A stretch of DNA of 64,000 nucleotides from positions 23,870,608 to 23,934,607 of the forward strand of contig NC_092184.1 of NCBI RefSeq assembly GCF_043641665.1, written 5' to 3'. The DNA is from Enoplosus armatus. Taxonomy: Eukaryota > Chordata > Actinopteri > Centrarchiformes > Enoplosidae. The translations under genes and the position numbers were made by a program. The notes beneath the pieces are model-generated. The model worked only from the letters and a program-made list of their open reading frames with translations, was not told the origin of the DNA and made no database searches. Positions 1 to 11,984 of the stretch are shown here, piece after piece (position 1 is the first letter of the stretch; every line of letters begins with the position of its first letter).

Positions 1-667
1 CTTCTGTGAAAAATGCCTATTTTTTGTAGCATCAACAGAACTCTAAAAAACCAAGTGTGTTGGATGTATACTTACTTTGTTTGAGTTTGCGGTCTGTTAT
101 TAAGGATACCACGTTGTGTGTATGTGTGAGGTCCATACATGTTGAATGCATTTTTTTCCTCATAAAATATTTGCAAAGCTGATTTTTTTTTTAAATCATT
201 CTTCTGTATTGTTTACGTCTATGTTTAATGGCTTGCAGTCTTCTTTTTCCCTGTATTGCTGTGTTTCTTGGTGTGTTACCTGTAGACCAGTGGAATAATG
301 TGAAACCATTGGCATGTGTGTACATCTGTGTCCTTGTGCGGCCTTTGTTACAGTGTGTCTCTGAACTGGGATAAGAGCCAATTCAGAAACCAGGATTTGG
401 TGTTCAAGACAAATTGAATACCCTAAAAACCTCCTAATTACTGGGACACTAATGTGCACGTAAACTCACTCAATGATAAAACTGTAAACTGTCTTCCTTG
501 ATAAGGGGGGGGCCATGTCACGTGAGGTCTGTGAACACCAGTACAGTCCTGAGAAGAGGTCTAATCAGACAAAATAAGTGAAAACACCTGTGTGGGTGTC
601 CAGCGGGTCTATACAGGCTGTAATCTTCACATTTCTTTTTACCCATTTATTCATGTCTCTCTATCAG
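1..667 (+). other. mrps22: mrps22 intron (upstream part)
   Basis: AT-rich sequence ending in the pyrimidine-rich acceptor tctctctatcag at about 656-667. I see no exon in it. A small minus-strand open frame at 196-459 has no recognisable content and is taken as chance. Confidence 0.7.
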
Positions 668-2052
668 ATGGTGTTTTCCCAGGACCGTCATGAGGATGTG
701 TTGGACCGGTGTCTGGTCCAATTTGAACCAGACTCCTCAGAATACATCAGGGTAAGATGACACTGATTTTCCTGTTATTCTGACCTCATCACCAACTGCA
801 CTGAAATCTGTAGACGGCATATAATGTTAAACCATGACATTTCCACAGGCAGGATATTTTCGTTGGGTAACTTGATATGGAGTGTAAACTGGAATGAGGG
901 TGGATTGGAGGTTTATGAATTTAATGTGAAGAGCATTGTGGAAGCAGTGAAGTTAGGATCATATCCACTCTGTGTGCCTTGTGTCTAGGTACATGCAGCC
1001 ACCTATGAGGACCTGGACAAGCACGGCAAATACGAGCTGCTGCGCTCCACCAGGCATTTTGGAGGCATGGCCTGGTACCTGCTCAACGCCCGCAGGGTGG
1101 ATGGGCTCATAGTGGACATGCTGAAGAGAGAGCTGTGAGTTTATTTGTGTGTGTGTGATGAGTGCATGCATGGTTAATACAGGTATGAGAGACTGTTTTT
1201 GTAATTGATGTTCAGGCTGGAAATATATATCTTTTGTTGGCAGTGAGCTAGCTCACACCAGCCTGTGTGTGTGTGTTTCCAGGCTCCAGGATGCTGTGAG
1301 TCTAGTGTCTCTGTTCCACGTGGTCCACCCCCACAGTGAATCAGCCCAGGAAGCTGCCACCCAGCAGGCCACTGGCACCGACCTGCTTAAGGTGAGAACA
1401 ACTCAGGAAATACCTGCTGACTCGTAGCTTTATTTTACACTTGTATTCACTTTGCTATGTGTATGTTATGTGTTGCCATTTGATCCACAAATTGTCCAGG
1501 TCATATAAATGTTACGTCCCTCGGGTATGAGAGGAAATCAGAGAGTCAGTGTAGCTCTTGAGGGGTCAAGTCAAGGCTGTCTCATCTAAGGTTTCCTTTG
1601 TGAGAGGTTTGGGTTTGTCTCCAGCGTGGGAACTGCGGGGCCAAGCCCGGGACACATCAGGTCTTATTAGCGCTCTCAGCCCATCGGCCTTGAAGCAGTG
1701 GGGAGGGACATTGAGAATGACAGCCATTTAATGTGAAAGGTTAGCGGCAGGAGACACGGGTGTGTGTCTGTCTGCTGCAGTCACTATCACGCAGGGCCTC
1801 TCATTTAGTCATGCTTGATTGTGGAGCACATACTTAGCTGTGTTTTATTAGTCTGCCACTAAAACAATACTGTAATTGTACTTTTTGCACCAACTTCAGA
1901 GTAACTGGGGTGACCTCTCTCTCCTCCATGTTGCTGACCTCTGACCCATGTCCCTGCAGATCTATGCCCAGAAGGAGTCTCAGAGGTCGGGCTACATCGA
2001 GCTGGCCCTGCAGGCGTATGAACAGATGGCTGCTAAGAGCTCTGCTGTCTGA
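668..2052 (+). CDS. mrps22: Mitochondrial small ribosomal subunit protein mS22, C-terminal part (partial gene)
   Basis: Four coding exons: 668-751, 989-1134, 1283-1391 and 1960-2052, each with AG before and GT after. Joined they give 143 residues and a TGA stop, with no frame break. The peptide runs [20 protein letters not shown], then [36 protein letters not shown], then SLFHVVHP, and ends [13 protein letters not shown] recognise this as the C-terminal part of MRPS22, a mitochondria-specific protein of the small mitoribosomal subunit. The N-terminal exons must lie upstream of the window, because nothing in 1-667 looks like the preceding exon. In human, MRPS22 also converges with COPB2, which supports the call. 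The acceptor of the 1283 exon is made mostly of TG repeats followed by tttccag. Confidence 0.93.
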
Positions 2053-2318
2053 CTGGCCCACTCCAAGAAAGAAATATACAAATCATCCACATCCACAAAG
2101 ACGAATGGTACCCATGACCAGAGGAACGGACTGAAAATGGCTCCCCATACGTAAAATATGACAGCTTTCCGTCCTTTCACGGTTTGGGAAATTAAAGCTA
2201 TACACTTCACAGTCATCGACTCGAAGAATTAGCTTTGAAAGATGCACAAAGTTAGTAATTTATCCATGAAGAGAAACTGTAGTAAAATGCTCTCTGAGTC
2301 AAATGATGTACATAACAA

Positions 2319-2324
2319 AATAAA
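2319..2324 (+). terminator. mrps22: Poly(A) signal of mrps22
   Basis: AATAAA lies about 270 bases after the mrps22 stop, in an AT-rich 3' untranslated region, followed by a T/G-rich stretch (tctctttgtacttgt). It is the first canonical signal downstream of the stop. Confidence 0.65.
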
Positions 2325-2390
2325 TCTCTTTGTACTTGTACGACTTGTTGTTGGAGTAAAATAACTTGAGGCCTGGATAACATGGAAGAC

Positions 2391-2396
2391 TTTATT
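2391..2396 (-). terminator. copb2: Candidate distal poly(A) signal of copb2
   Basis: TTTATT on the plus strand reads AATAAA on the minus strand, about 1.06 kb past the copb2 stop. A second candidate is at 2543-2548. If the distal one is used, the copb2 and mrps22 transcripts end within a few tens of bases of each other. The region 2400-3457 contains no other gene and is taken as the copb2 3' untranslated region. Confidence 0.45.
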
Positions 2397-3457
2397 GATG
2401 TGAGCTTATTAAATTCAGTGTTCATATCCAGATACGCAGTACCATCCATCCTTGTAAAAGAACGAAAAGGAGAAAAACACAATCTCAGCAAAAACACATG
2501 TAAGGCACCTGCAACAGAAACATACTGTTGATTTCACATCAGTTTATTTCACAAAGTGAAAGCAGCAGTATGTGTTGATACTAGCTTTGTAATTATGCAC
2601 CACACTATTAGGACATAAACTACAAAGAGGTAATAAAGACACTGAATATAACCAAATAGGGTGCTTATCCCAAACAATGAATACTTATTTATAAAAATCA
2701 TTGCAGTCGGAAGACAGGCAGCCTCGTCCCAGATAGAAATTCCAAAATGCTGCTCTGATCCAGCAGGAATGTCAGAGAAAATAAATGGTTAAATTTCACT
2801 TCAAGAATGAAAGCAGTATTCAAACTTGTAAGATGTCCTCAATGGCTTGGCCAACACCCTGATCAACAGTGGTCTGCTGTGTGAGGAATGATTGGGTACA
2901 TTGCAGTCAGCTGGTGAAGCACATGGCACCGAAAAATGAGAAACATTCTGCCCCTAAAATATAGATTTTTACTGTAAACAGATGAGACTTGAAGTAGTGC
3001 TGTGACACAAACGATCATGATGGTTTCAGTGTTATTTAAATGGCAAATGGTCATTTGGTAAAAAAGGTCACCAACGACCGTCTGAGCTGGATATTTTCAC
3101 TGGCTGCAATGTGTCCCATATTTCCAAACATACACGTCTTTCCATTCTTTATCCCTACAGTATTTCCCCTTTAACACCTTTTTGTTGCACTCAATCTACC
3201 CACGGGTCACTTTTACTACAGAAGGCCACTGCATGGGTTTGGTCCCCCAGATAGGGACACGTCTCAATGATTAATAAAGGTTGTGGCTTATAGTTGAGGT
3301 TAAACCTGCCTTCTTGGTGTGCTTTTGAGCTATTTTACGGAACCATAAATTTACAGGCATTTTGACAGCTTATCACTGTCCTGGAAAACAGCACTTTGTG
3401 TTCTTTGGTCACTGAAAAAAACGAAAAGTTTGGCTCGTGAAAGATTTCTCTACTTAT

Positions 3458-6400
3458 TCATTCACTCAAGAAATCCTCATCCAGGTTGACATCTGTGGTG
3501 TCGATGTCTTCCAGGTCAAAATTGTCCAGATCCAGATCATCCAGGACCTACAGGTAGAAGGAAATGTGTGGGTGGAACACAAAAGGCATTACATTAAAGA
3601 AAACAAGAAGTTCATGGCTACATACCGTACAGTCTTATTACATAATGAATCTGCCATAATCACGCCAACATTAGCCAGTCTGTGCCAAAGGATTCAAAAC
3701 GAATGTTTACCTCGTCATTCATCTCTGCCTCGAGGTCCTCTGCTGGTTCCTCAGCTCCCTCAGGACCTGCCTCCTCCTCCGCTACGTTCCCCTCTGTGGG
3801 AGCTGCTGCTGGGGCTAAAACCTCTGGCTCCGCCTGTAAAGGAACAGCAAGCTCCAGGCAGTCCTCAGGCTTTACTGGGAGTGCTGTGGTTTGGTCCCCT
3901 TGTTCTGGTTCTTGTGCTGCGATGGGCTTCAGCACTGGCATTGCATCTTCAAGTGGGTCTAGCAGTGGATCAAGGTCCAAATCTGGTAAAGTCTGGACTT
4001 GGACAGGCACATCCAGCAGTGGACTGGCTGTGTTTTCAAAGGAGATAAGCTCCTCCACTGCGACGGCTAATGCTGCCGTATCTGAGACAAGCTCCTCAGT
4101 GACCTCAGCCTCCTCTGCTGCTGTGGCTATGGTGGCTGGTGCTTCTGAGGAGAGGATACCTGTTTCCACTTCATGAACAGGCGTTTCCCCTGTTGCTATA
4201 GCTTCCGTCGCCTCTGAATCAACTGTCGGACCTGTGCTGACTAGGGCATCATCTGTTGCCATGGTTTTTGTTGCCACTGTCTCACTGGTTGTTTCTTCGG
4301 TTGCCATGGTTTTTGTTGCCACTGTCTCACTGGTTGTTTCTTCGGTTGCCATGGTTTTTGTTGCCACTGTCTCATTGGATGCTTCTTCGGTTGCCATGGT
4401 GGTTTCTGATGTTGTCTCGGTTAGAGGTGTTTCGGAAACACAGGCAGCAGATTCTGCATCAGTTGCTGGAGAAATGTCCTGAACTTCTGTCTCAACTGAT
4501 GCTCTGACATCTTCCACAGGACTGGATTGTACCATCTCTGGCTCTTTGGGGGTAATCTCTATGGTGGACTCCAAAGTGTCTTCCTCTACAGAGACTGAAG
4601 CCTCCTCAGACTTGGTCATGGTGTCCACCTGAGAAGACACAGATTCTGCTTGTATTGGTTCAACATGCTCTTCTGTTACTGCGACAGGCAGAGGGGATGC
4701 TGCTGTTGGGATGGATTCTTCTTTTGTTGTTGAAACAAAATCAATAATCTCCTGTTTTAGCGGAATGGGTTCCTCCACTGCAGCTGTTTCTGCAGGTGCA
4801 GCCTCCGTCACTGCTGCTGCCATGACCGGTTCATCCAGGCTCTTCACCACTTCCTATATACAGAATAAGCAGAATTACAATTCTGTTTTAAAGGATAGAT
4901 TCACATTTTTCGGGTCAATTTCTAACTCAGATATTTGAGTCCTGCATTCAAAATCCGAAACATCTACTTTAAGTATCAAAAGTAAAAGTACTCATATATT
5001 ATGATATGTTACATTGGACTTTTAATACTGCTGCATCAGTGTGGGAGCAGCATTTTACTGTTGTAGCCGCTCGAGGTGGAGCTAGTTTTACTGGGAGAGG
5101 AAAGAAGAAAAAACAAATGTGTATTCATTTTTCTAATGTTTGCTTTGTTAATTACACATTGGATGATTTTCCCTCTGTGGGTCTTGAACAGTTATTTAAA
5201 TGACAAAATGTGGGAAGTTTAGGGAGGAAATGTATCTTTCGTGGAACAGTTAAAGGAGCAACATCTTGATATAATAAACCATGTAGGAGGTGCAGGTTCT
5301 GGTCCTCACCTCTGGCTCAGGGATCCCTCCATTAGGCACAAAACCTCCAGATTCCTCCAAAACATTACGGTCCTCATTTGGCTGAAAAATAGAGAGACAG
5401 GCAAACTGTAATCTGATACTCAAAGTATGAGCAGTCAATAATGACGAATTAGCAAAACAATTCAACAAGTACTTTAGGATGAAATCACCCCTCCATCTAC
5501 AAGTTTTCATAGTTCCTCTGACTTCCACTGACCATGATGAGTGGGTACTCTGCAGCAGGCCTGACCCCGACATGAGTCTCCTTCAGGTACTGCTCAGCCA
5601 GCAGGGCTTGCTGGAGGCCAGGGAACAGGTTGCTGTACTGGGTGGGGTCAGCCAGAGCATCTGCTGCCTTCTGGTTGACTTTGGACAGACTCTCCTTCCA
5701 CAGCTTCACCACCCTGGGGGAAGGGAAGCGTATACAGCTCACCAGTGATGCATAATGTAAATATACACACATGATATAGATATTCCCATTATCAAAAACC
5801 TTCAGATCCCCACAGATTTTAATTTGGACTAAAGGTGTTGTCCTCTGGGAAACAACAGGTATTTCTTAGAAATTACAGGTAAGCTGGTACATGCAAAGAT
5901 TCTGCAAGATACGTATGGATTTAAGATTAATGTATGCACACAGACAAAGCCAGTACACTGGAGCGCAGCACTCAGGCATACTGTATGCTGTGCACTCAAA
6001 AACACAACTTTACCTTGACACATGGCTGGGCAGATATGTCCGTGCCAGAAATGCAGCCTCTGGCAACCGATCTGTTTTGATGAGAAGGTCCAGACATGTG
6101 TCCAATCTGAAAAAAAATATATAAATTGATTGAAATTTGGATTCAAACACAGCTCCCCTTCCCCTCCCCCTCCTCTCCTTCCACTCACCTTCCCTGCAGG
6201 AAGTAGGTGAGAAATGCCACGTTGGTCTTGCCATCCCTTTCTGCCCCCTCTGCCAATTTGCCCACCATGTCGGCGTTGCCCGAGGCGGTGGCCAACAGCA
6301 ATAATCCCCCATAATCCTGAGCTTGGTGCAGACACTCCTGGGCCAGGCTAAACTGGCACTTTGTAGTAGCGAGCTCTGCCAGCTGCTTCCATTTCTGCTC

Positions 6401-7198
6401 TGACTGGAACCCCGACATGCCAAGGTGCCAAAGAGACAGGAGAGAGGATTATCACAGGAGGAAACCTCGACAACAATACACTGCGAAGCACTTACTAAGA
6501 ATGAGAGGCCAGGGTTGTGACTCACTATGACAGATACAATATCCTGCATGTAACACAGATACTACTGTCGGAAAATCATTAAAAACAAAAATGTATTACA
6601 TTCATTATCCCCCTCCCTGACTTTTGACCTTGTGTCATTATCAGCTCAAACTTTTGATTTGTTTATGACCACGTACCTGCAAATCTACTGACATCATCAG
6701 CCTCAGCTGTACTTTGTCTTTAGTGCTAATTAGCAAACGTTAGCATGCTAACACGCTTAACTACGATGGTGAACATGGTAAACCTTACACATGCTTAACA
6801 TCAGCATGTTAGCATTGTGACTGTGAGCATGTTAGCATGCTAGCTGCTAGTATGGCTGTAGACCTTTTAGAGTTTTGATTTTTGAGTGTGCTGTTGATGT
6901 ACACTATTCTCCCACAATGCAATGCACAAATGAAATGGAGGAGCTGCTCACAGCTGGAAAAAAAAAATACAAATAAATTGTAGGTGAGTGTGAAACAGCT
7001 CCAAAGGAAATCTTGGAAAACAAACAATAAGTGTTAGGAAAAACATTCTGATGTCTATTTGTAGCTTTCCAAAGTTGCAGTTTGATTGACAACCGATGTC
7101 ACACGTATTGTATCATTTCCCATTGGTAGAAAAGGGTAAAGTATGTTGATGTTTTCGTATACTATATAGTACGGGTTTGAGACACAGCTTTCGTCTTG

Positions 7199-7231
<33 letters not shown>

Positions 7232-10200
7232 TCTGACCTCTGCCTCCAAGGCCAGTTGGTAGGCTATCTTGACCTCTCCCAGCTGCAGGGCCAAGTCAAA
7301 CTTGTGTTCTGGGTCAGTGGAAACAGCCAGGGCCTGCTGTCTGAATCCCTACACAAGAAAACACAGCAAACCCATGTAAACATGTTTAATCCATATTTTC
7401 TGCTCCGCCATGTGTTTTTATGTAAAGCACAGTGGCCAACAGTGGAAGTGAAAGTGGTAAAAGAGACTGCGTGAGAAGCGAAACCATCCCATGATGAATA
7501 TATTTTAATAGAAACATACAAGAATTCTGCCCAGAGGTTTTTCTCCATCTGGCTGCCTGATGTTCTGTAAATTATACAGCCATCCAAATCCTGAATTTAA
7601 AGTCAAGCAGAAAGAAAAGCACAGAGCTGTACAAAAGTCGGAGCACAAACATACCTGTTTCTCCAGAAAGTGGGCTACCCTGATCCTCTGCTCCTTGGGG
7701 ATTGTGGGTAGAACTTTGTCGGCCGTGCTGAAGTCCCTCCTCATGACAGCTGTCTGGTATTCCAGCACTGAAAGCAGCAGGGAATAGCTGATGACGTTCA
7801 GCTCCTTGTCTCCAAGGTAGAGACGGTCATCCTTGGGGATGTAGCCCAGCAGATACATGGTCCTACACATGAGAACGTTTTAAGGCACTTCTTTGAGAAT
7901 TTTTTAAGGCATTTCTGATGTACTGGATAGAAATGGAGAGCAAGAGAGAGGTGGACGACATGAGACACGGAGTAGATTCAAAGGGACTCGGCTGTAATGC
8001 TGGTGCGTTTGTGGTCCAAACCAAGATGGGTTTGTTGGTACTATCTCTGTAAACGTACATGTATCCGTGCATCGTACCTGTCCATGTGAGCAATGGTGAT
8101 GATCTCTCCTCCAACATAGTAGTTTAGTCTGTTAAGAGAGCTGGTGTAGATGAAGCAGTCTCCCACCCAAACCCCTGTCTTCACCACTTCAGGGACCTCC
8201 CCCAGCACCTGGTCAGCAGGAAGTAACAAGAAAGATGTAAATAATCATTGGAAATGTTCTTAATTTCTCAAAACATGAACATGCGGTAACATCATGCGTT
8301 TCTGGAAACTACTACTACTATCTGACCTCGAAGGCGTCCTCTATCCCGTCGTCTGTCATCTCTTCCTTGGACTCCTGGGCCGCTGCCACTCTCTCTGGTA
8401 GGTAGCGTAACACAAAGAAAGACTCATCTGTAGCGATACTCACGAGCTCCCCGGAGTCAGACCAGAAGATCTAAAAGACAGGAAGACCAGATGTTATAAG
8501 AGGGCGATAGACAGACAGCTGAAGATACAATAGCCATAGCAGTGTGACTCACATGCTTGGGTTGGATCTCGATACGGCGGATCAGTTCAGCACTCTCCCA
8601 GTCGTAGAAGGCCAGGCCGCTGTTTGACCTCACTCCCAGTAAGAAGCCACCAAAAATACCTGTGTGACAGCAGGATTACATTACACACAGACATGCACAC
8701 AAAAACCTGTCATGTCAAATGATAAAATTGGAGCTCACCTTCAGCCCCAAAGTCAGGTTTAAAAGCCTTCTTCTCCTTAAAGTTCTTAAATATTTTGATC
8801 ATGCTGCTGCCTTCCCTTATGGCATACCTACGGAAATAACATACACACTTATATATAATGTATCTGATCACATGCATATGTCTTCTTACATATATTGTAC
8901 AGTTAGAACTAGTTTAAGGAATAGTTTGACATTTTGGGAAATACACTTCTTCACTTTCTGACGATTGTTAGATGAGTAAATCAACACCACTCTCATGTCC
9001 GTACACTAAATATGTAGCTAAAGCCAAGAGACGGTTAGCTTAGCTTAGCATACTGTAAAGACTGGAATGAGGGGGGAACAATCAACCTGGCTCCGTCAAA
9101 GTTAAAAATAATCTGCCTATTAGCACCTGTTCGTGGCCTGGTAGGCATTTTTTTAAACTTTGGCTTTGACAGAGCCAGGCTAGCTGTTTCCCCGTTTCCA
9201 GTCTTTATGCTAAGCTAAGTTCATCGCCTGCTGGCTTTGGCGTCATATTTAGCATACAGACATGAGAGTGGCATCAATCTTCTCATCCAACTCTCAGCTA
9301 GAAAGCGAATAAGCGCATTTGCCGAAATGTCGAAGTCTTCCTTCAAGGTGTTTAGGACTTACTGTGAGGAGTCATGCGCCCAGACAAACTCTTGAGCTGA
9401 GCCGAAGCTCTTGTTCCTCAGGGCCACGGCGGTGTAGATGATATACTCCCCATCTCCACACACCACTACAAATCTGCAAAGACACAGAGACATATACATA
9501 TCTGGATATACAATTATATTTTGAAACCTCAACTAAGGATGATACACACGATTCTCCCCTCAAGCAAGCTGGTAGTCAGTCATACACCCCTTTTTCTACC
9601 TGCACTGACAACATAGATATCAGCTGTATAAAAACTATCCATTTGCTCTAGGATGCTCAAAATGATCAGAGGTCTCAAATAAAAGCCTTTGGTTTTCAGC
9701 TGCGTTAACTCTCAGACGAGTGCGGGTGCGTTTGAACGGTGTCATAGAGCTGATTTGTTCAGTCTCAGAGGTAAGTCAACACATCGTCTCACCTCCCGTT
9801 GGGGCTGTGTTGGATGGTCTGGGGGTAGATCTCACAGCTGCCCATGTCTTTGATAGCCAGCAGTAGCCTCTCCCCATCCCTGATCTCAGCCTCTCCCATG
9901 GCCTTCAGGTTGGCCTGCTGTACCTCGGAGTGGCGAGCCCACATGACCTTCCCGCTGGAGTCCATGGACATGGCCGGCTCCTCCCGACCCAGCTGAGGCA
10001 GAGAGGGAGAGGAGGGAGGAGGATGAGGGGCATGATAAGAAAGGGGAACAGAGGAATGCAGGGATGGGAAACATTTTTATAATGGCACAGGTCAACAAAT
10101 ATCCCTTCAGTTTACACAGTGCAATCTGCTATATAATATACTCGACTGAAGGTGTGTTATGTGACTGCCCATAGCTGCTACTGAGGACAGAGAGGTCGTG

Positions 10201-11950
10201 TCCTCTATTTTCTCTGGGGATTTGTAGGTTTTAATAACCCGAGGTGCTGTTTATAGTTTCAAATTGAATGCTGAATGATGTCCTCAGGGGCCCCATTGAC
10301 AAAAGCCCACTGATTGGACCTCGTTCAGAAGTTGATAGCGGCTGGAGATTGAAATTGGGAAAAACTTTTTATATTTTCTGAGATGGCTCACATCAGCCTG
10401 CTCCTACGTGTTTACAGCTCGTCATTATTCACTCTAAATACGGAAACATGACCCTTCATCTTTACATTCTTTGGAATTGGTCATTTGTCATTTCAGTCTC
10501 CTACGTGAGGAATTATGGAAAACAGTAGTATGTAATGCTTAAAATGTAGTGTGTGAAAATGTAAAACTTATAATATAATATTGAGAGCTTTCCGGGAGAT
10601 AGTGCTGTGTATAAAACAACAACACAGTATACCTTGATGATGATGCTGCCTTCATCATAGCCAAAAGCCACACTGTTGGAGCCAGGCTGGCCGCATATGC
10701 ACCACACCCTCTCCATGCCGTAGTTGAGTGTGTTTTCTAGCCGGTAGGTGTTGGAGTGCCACACTCGAACGGTGCCTACGGAAACAACAAAGAGGTCGAA
10801 CTGAACCAAGACGCTGTGTTGATTTTGGGCAGGAGATTTTGTTTGTGTAGTTTTGAAATGTTATTCATTCAAATACACAACTTACCGTCCTCCGAGCCTG
10901 TGAGCATGATGGGCAGCTCAGGATGGAAACTGACGCAGGTCACATTCTGGGCGTGACCCTCCAGGGTCTGAACACAGGTTTTGTTCTGGTGGATTAAGAC
11001 ACACAGCACGTACACTCATCACATAATGTCACATGACAACACTGTTATCAATCTCTTATTGCATGTGTGACAAAATGATGGCACTTTCAGTAACTAGACA
11101 TTTAGTGTTCAAAATACTAAGAGATGAACACTTGGACAAATGTTTTGTTTTTGAAAATGTACTGGCACTGCTTTCACTACAGATACAACTGCACTTACAT
11201 ACATCTGGCGTGAGAACCGTGTGAGTTTGGATGACATGCAAAGCTAAAAAAGCAGGCTGACGATAAAAAAAGAAGAAGAATCTGTGTGGCCTCAAGAGTA
11301 GAGAGCAGTGGGCTGATGATATACAGAATGGACTAAACCAAACGTGTACATTTACGATGATTATGGTACTGTTGTATATAATTGATCTAAAAAGCAAATA
11401 TCTTTATGTGCCCAGATGAGAGCTGGTATTTTATTACTTGGTGTTGAAACTGGACAGTATCTCCGTCTGGAAGGAGTGTGTGTGTGTGTGTGTGTGTGTG
11501 GTACCTGATAATCCCAGATCTTGACCAGGCGGTCATCAGCCCCTGATATGAGGTAGGGCTTGTCTCCTCCGCTGTAGTAATCAATACAGTTCACCCCCTT
11601 CTCATGGCCCTCCAGGGTGAAGTTGGGAGTCTTGGAGCCCAGCTGCCAAACCTACAGCAGGCGGAAAGACACGAGTGTATAGGAGTGTGTCTAACATGAT
11701 GTATTTTATGAGTAATAGATTGATTTAAGGATGTTTTGTGGAGCACCGTAAATATCAGTTCATCATCGTCAGCTAATGAGGACTTGATCTCACAGAAGAC
11801 GACTACATTTCCCATGAAGCCTGTTACTTCTTGCAGTGAAGAAAAGGTCCTTTTTTTGTCGCTTTCGCCTTCATTTAAACTGGAAGAACAGCCTTCTTCT
11901 GTCTGTGCCCGAAAGCAATCTTCTACTGTGTGCTCTTACAAATATTTGCA

Positions 11951-11984
<34 letters not shown>

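Noticed and set aside
3437..4048. A 203-codon plus-strand open frame, with others at 3682-4176 and 4234-4507
   Set aside because: They are antisense shadows of the copb2 giant exon, whose minus-strand frame is spliced and continuous with known COPB2 sequence.
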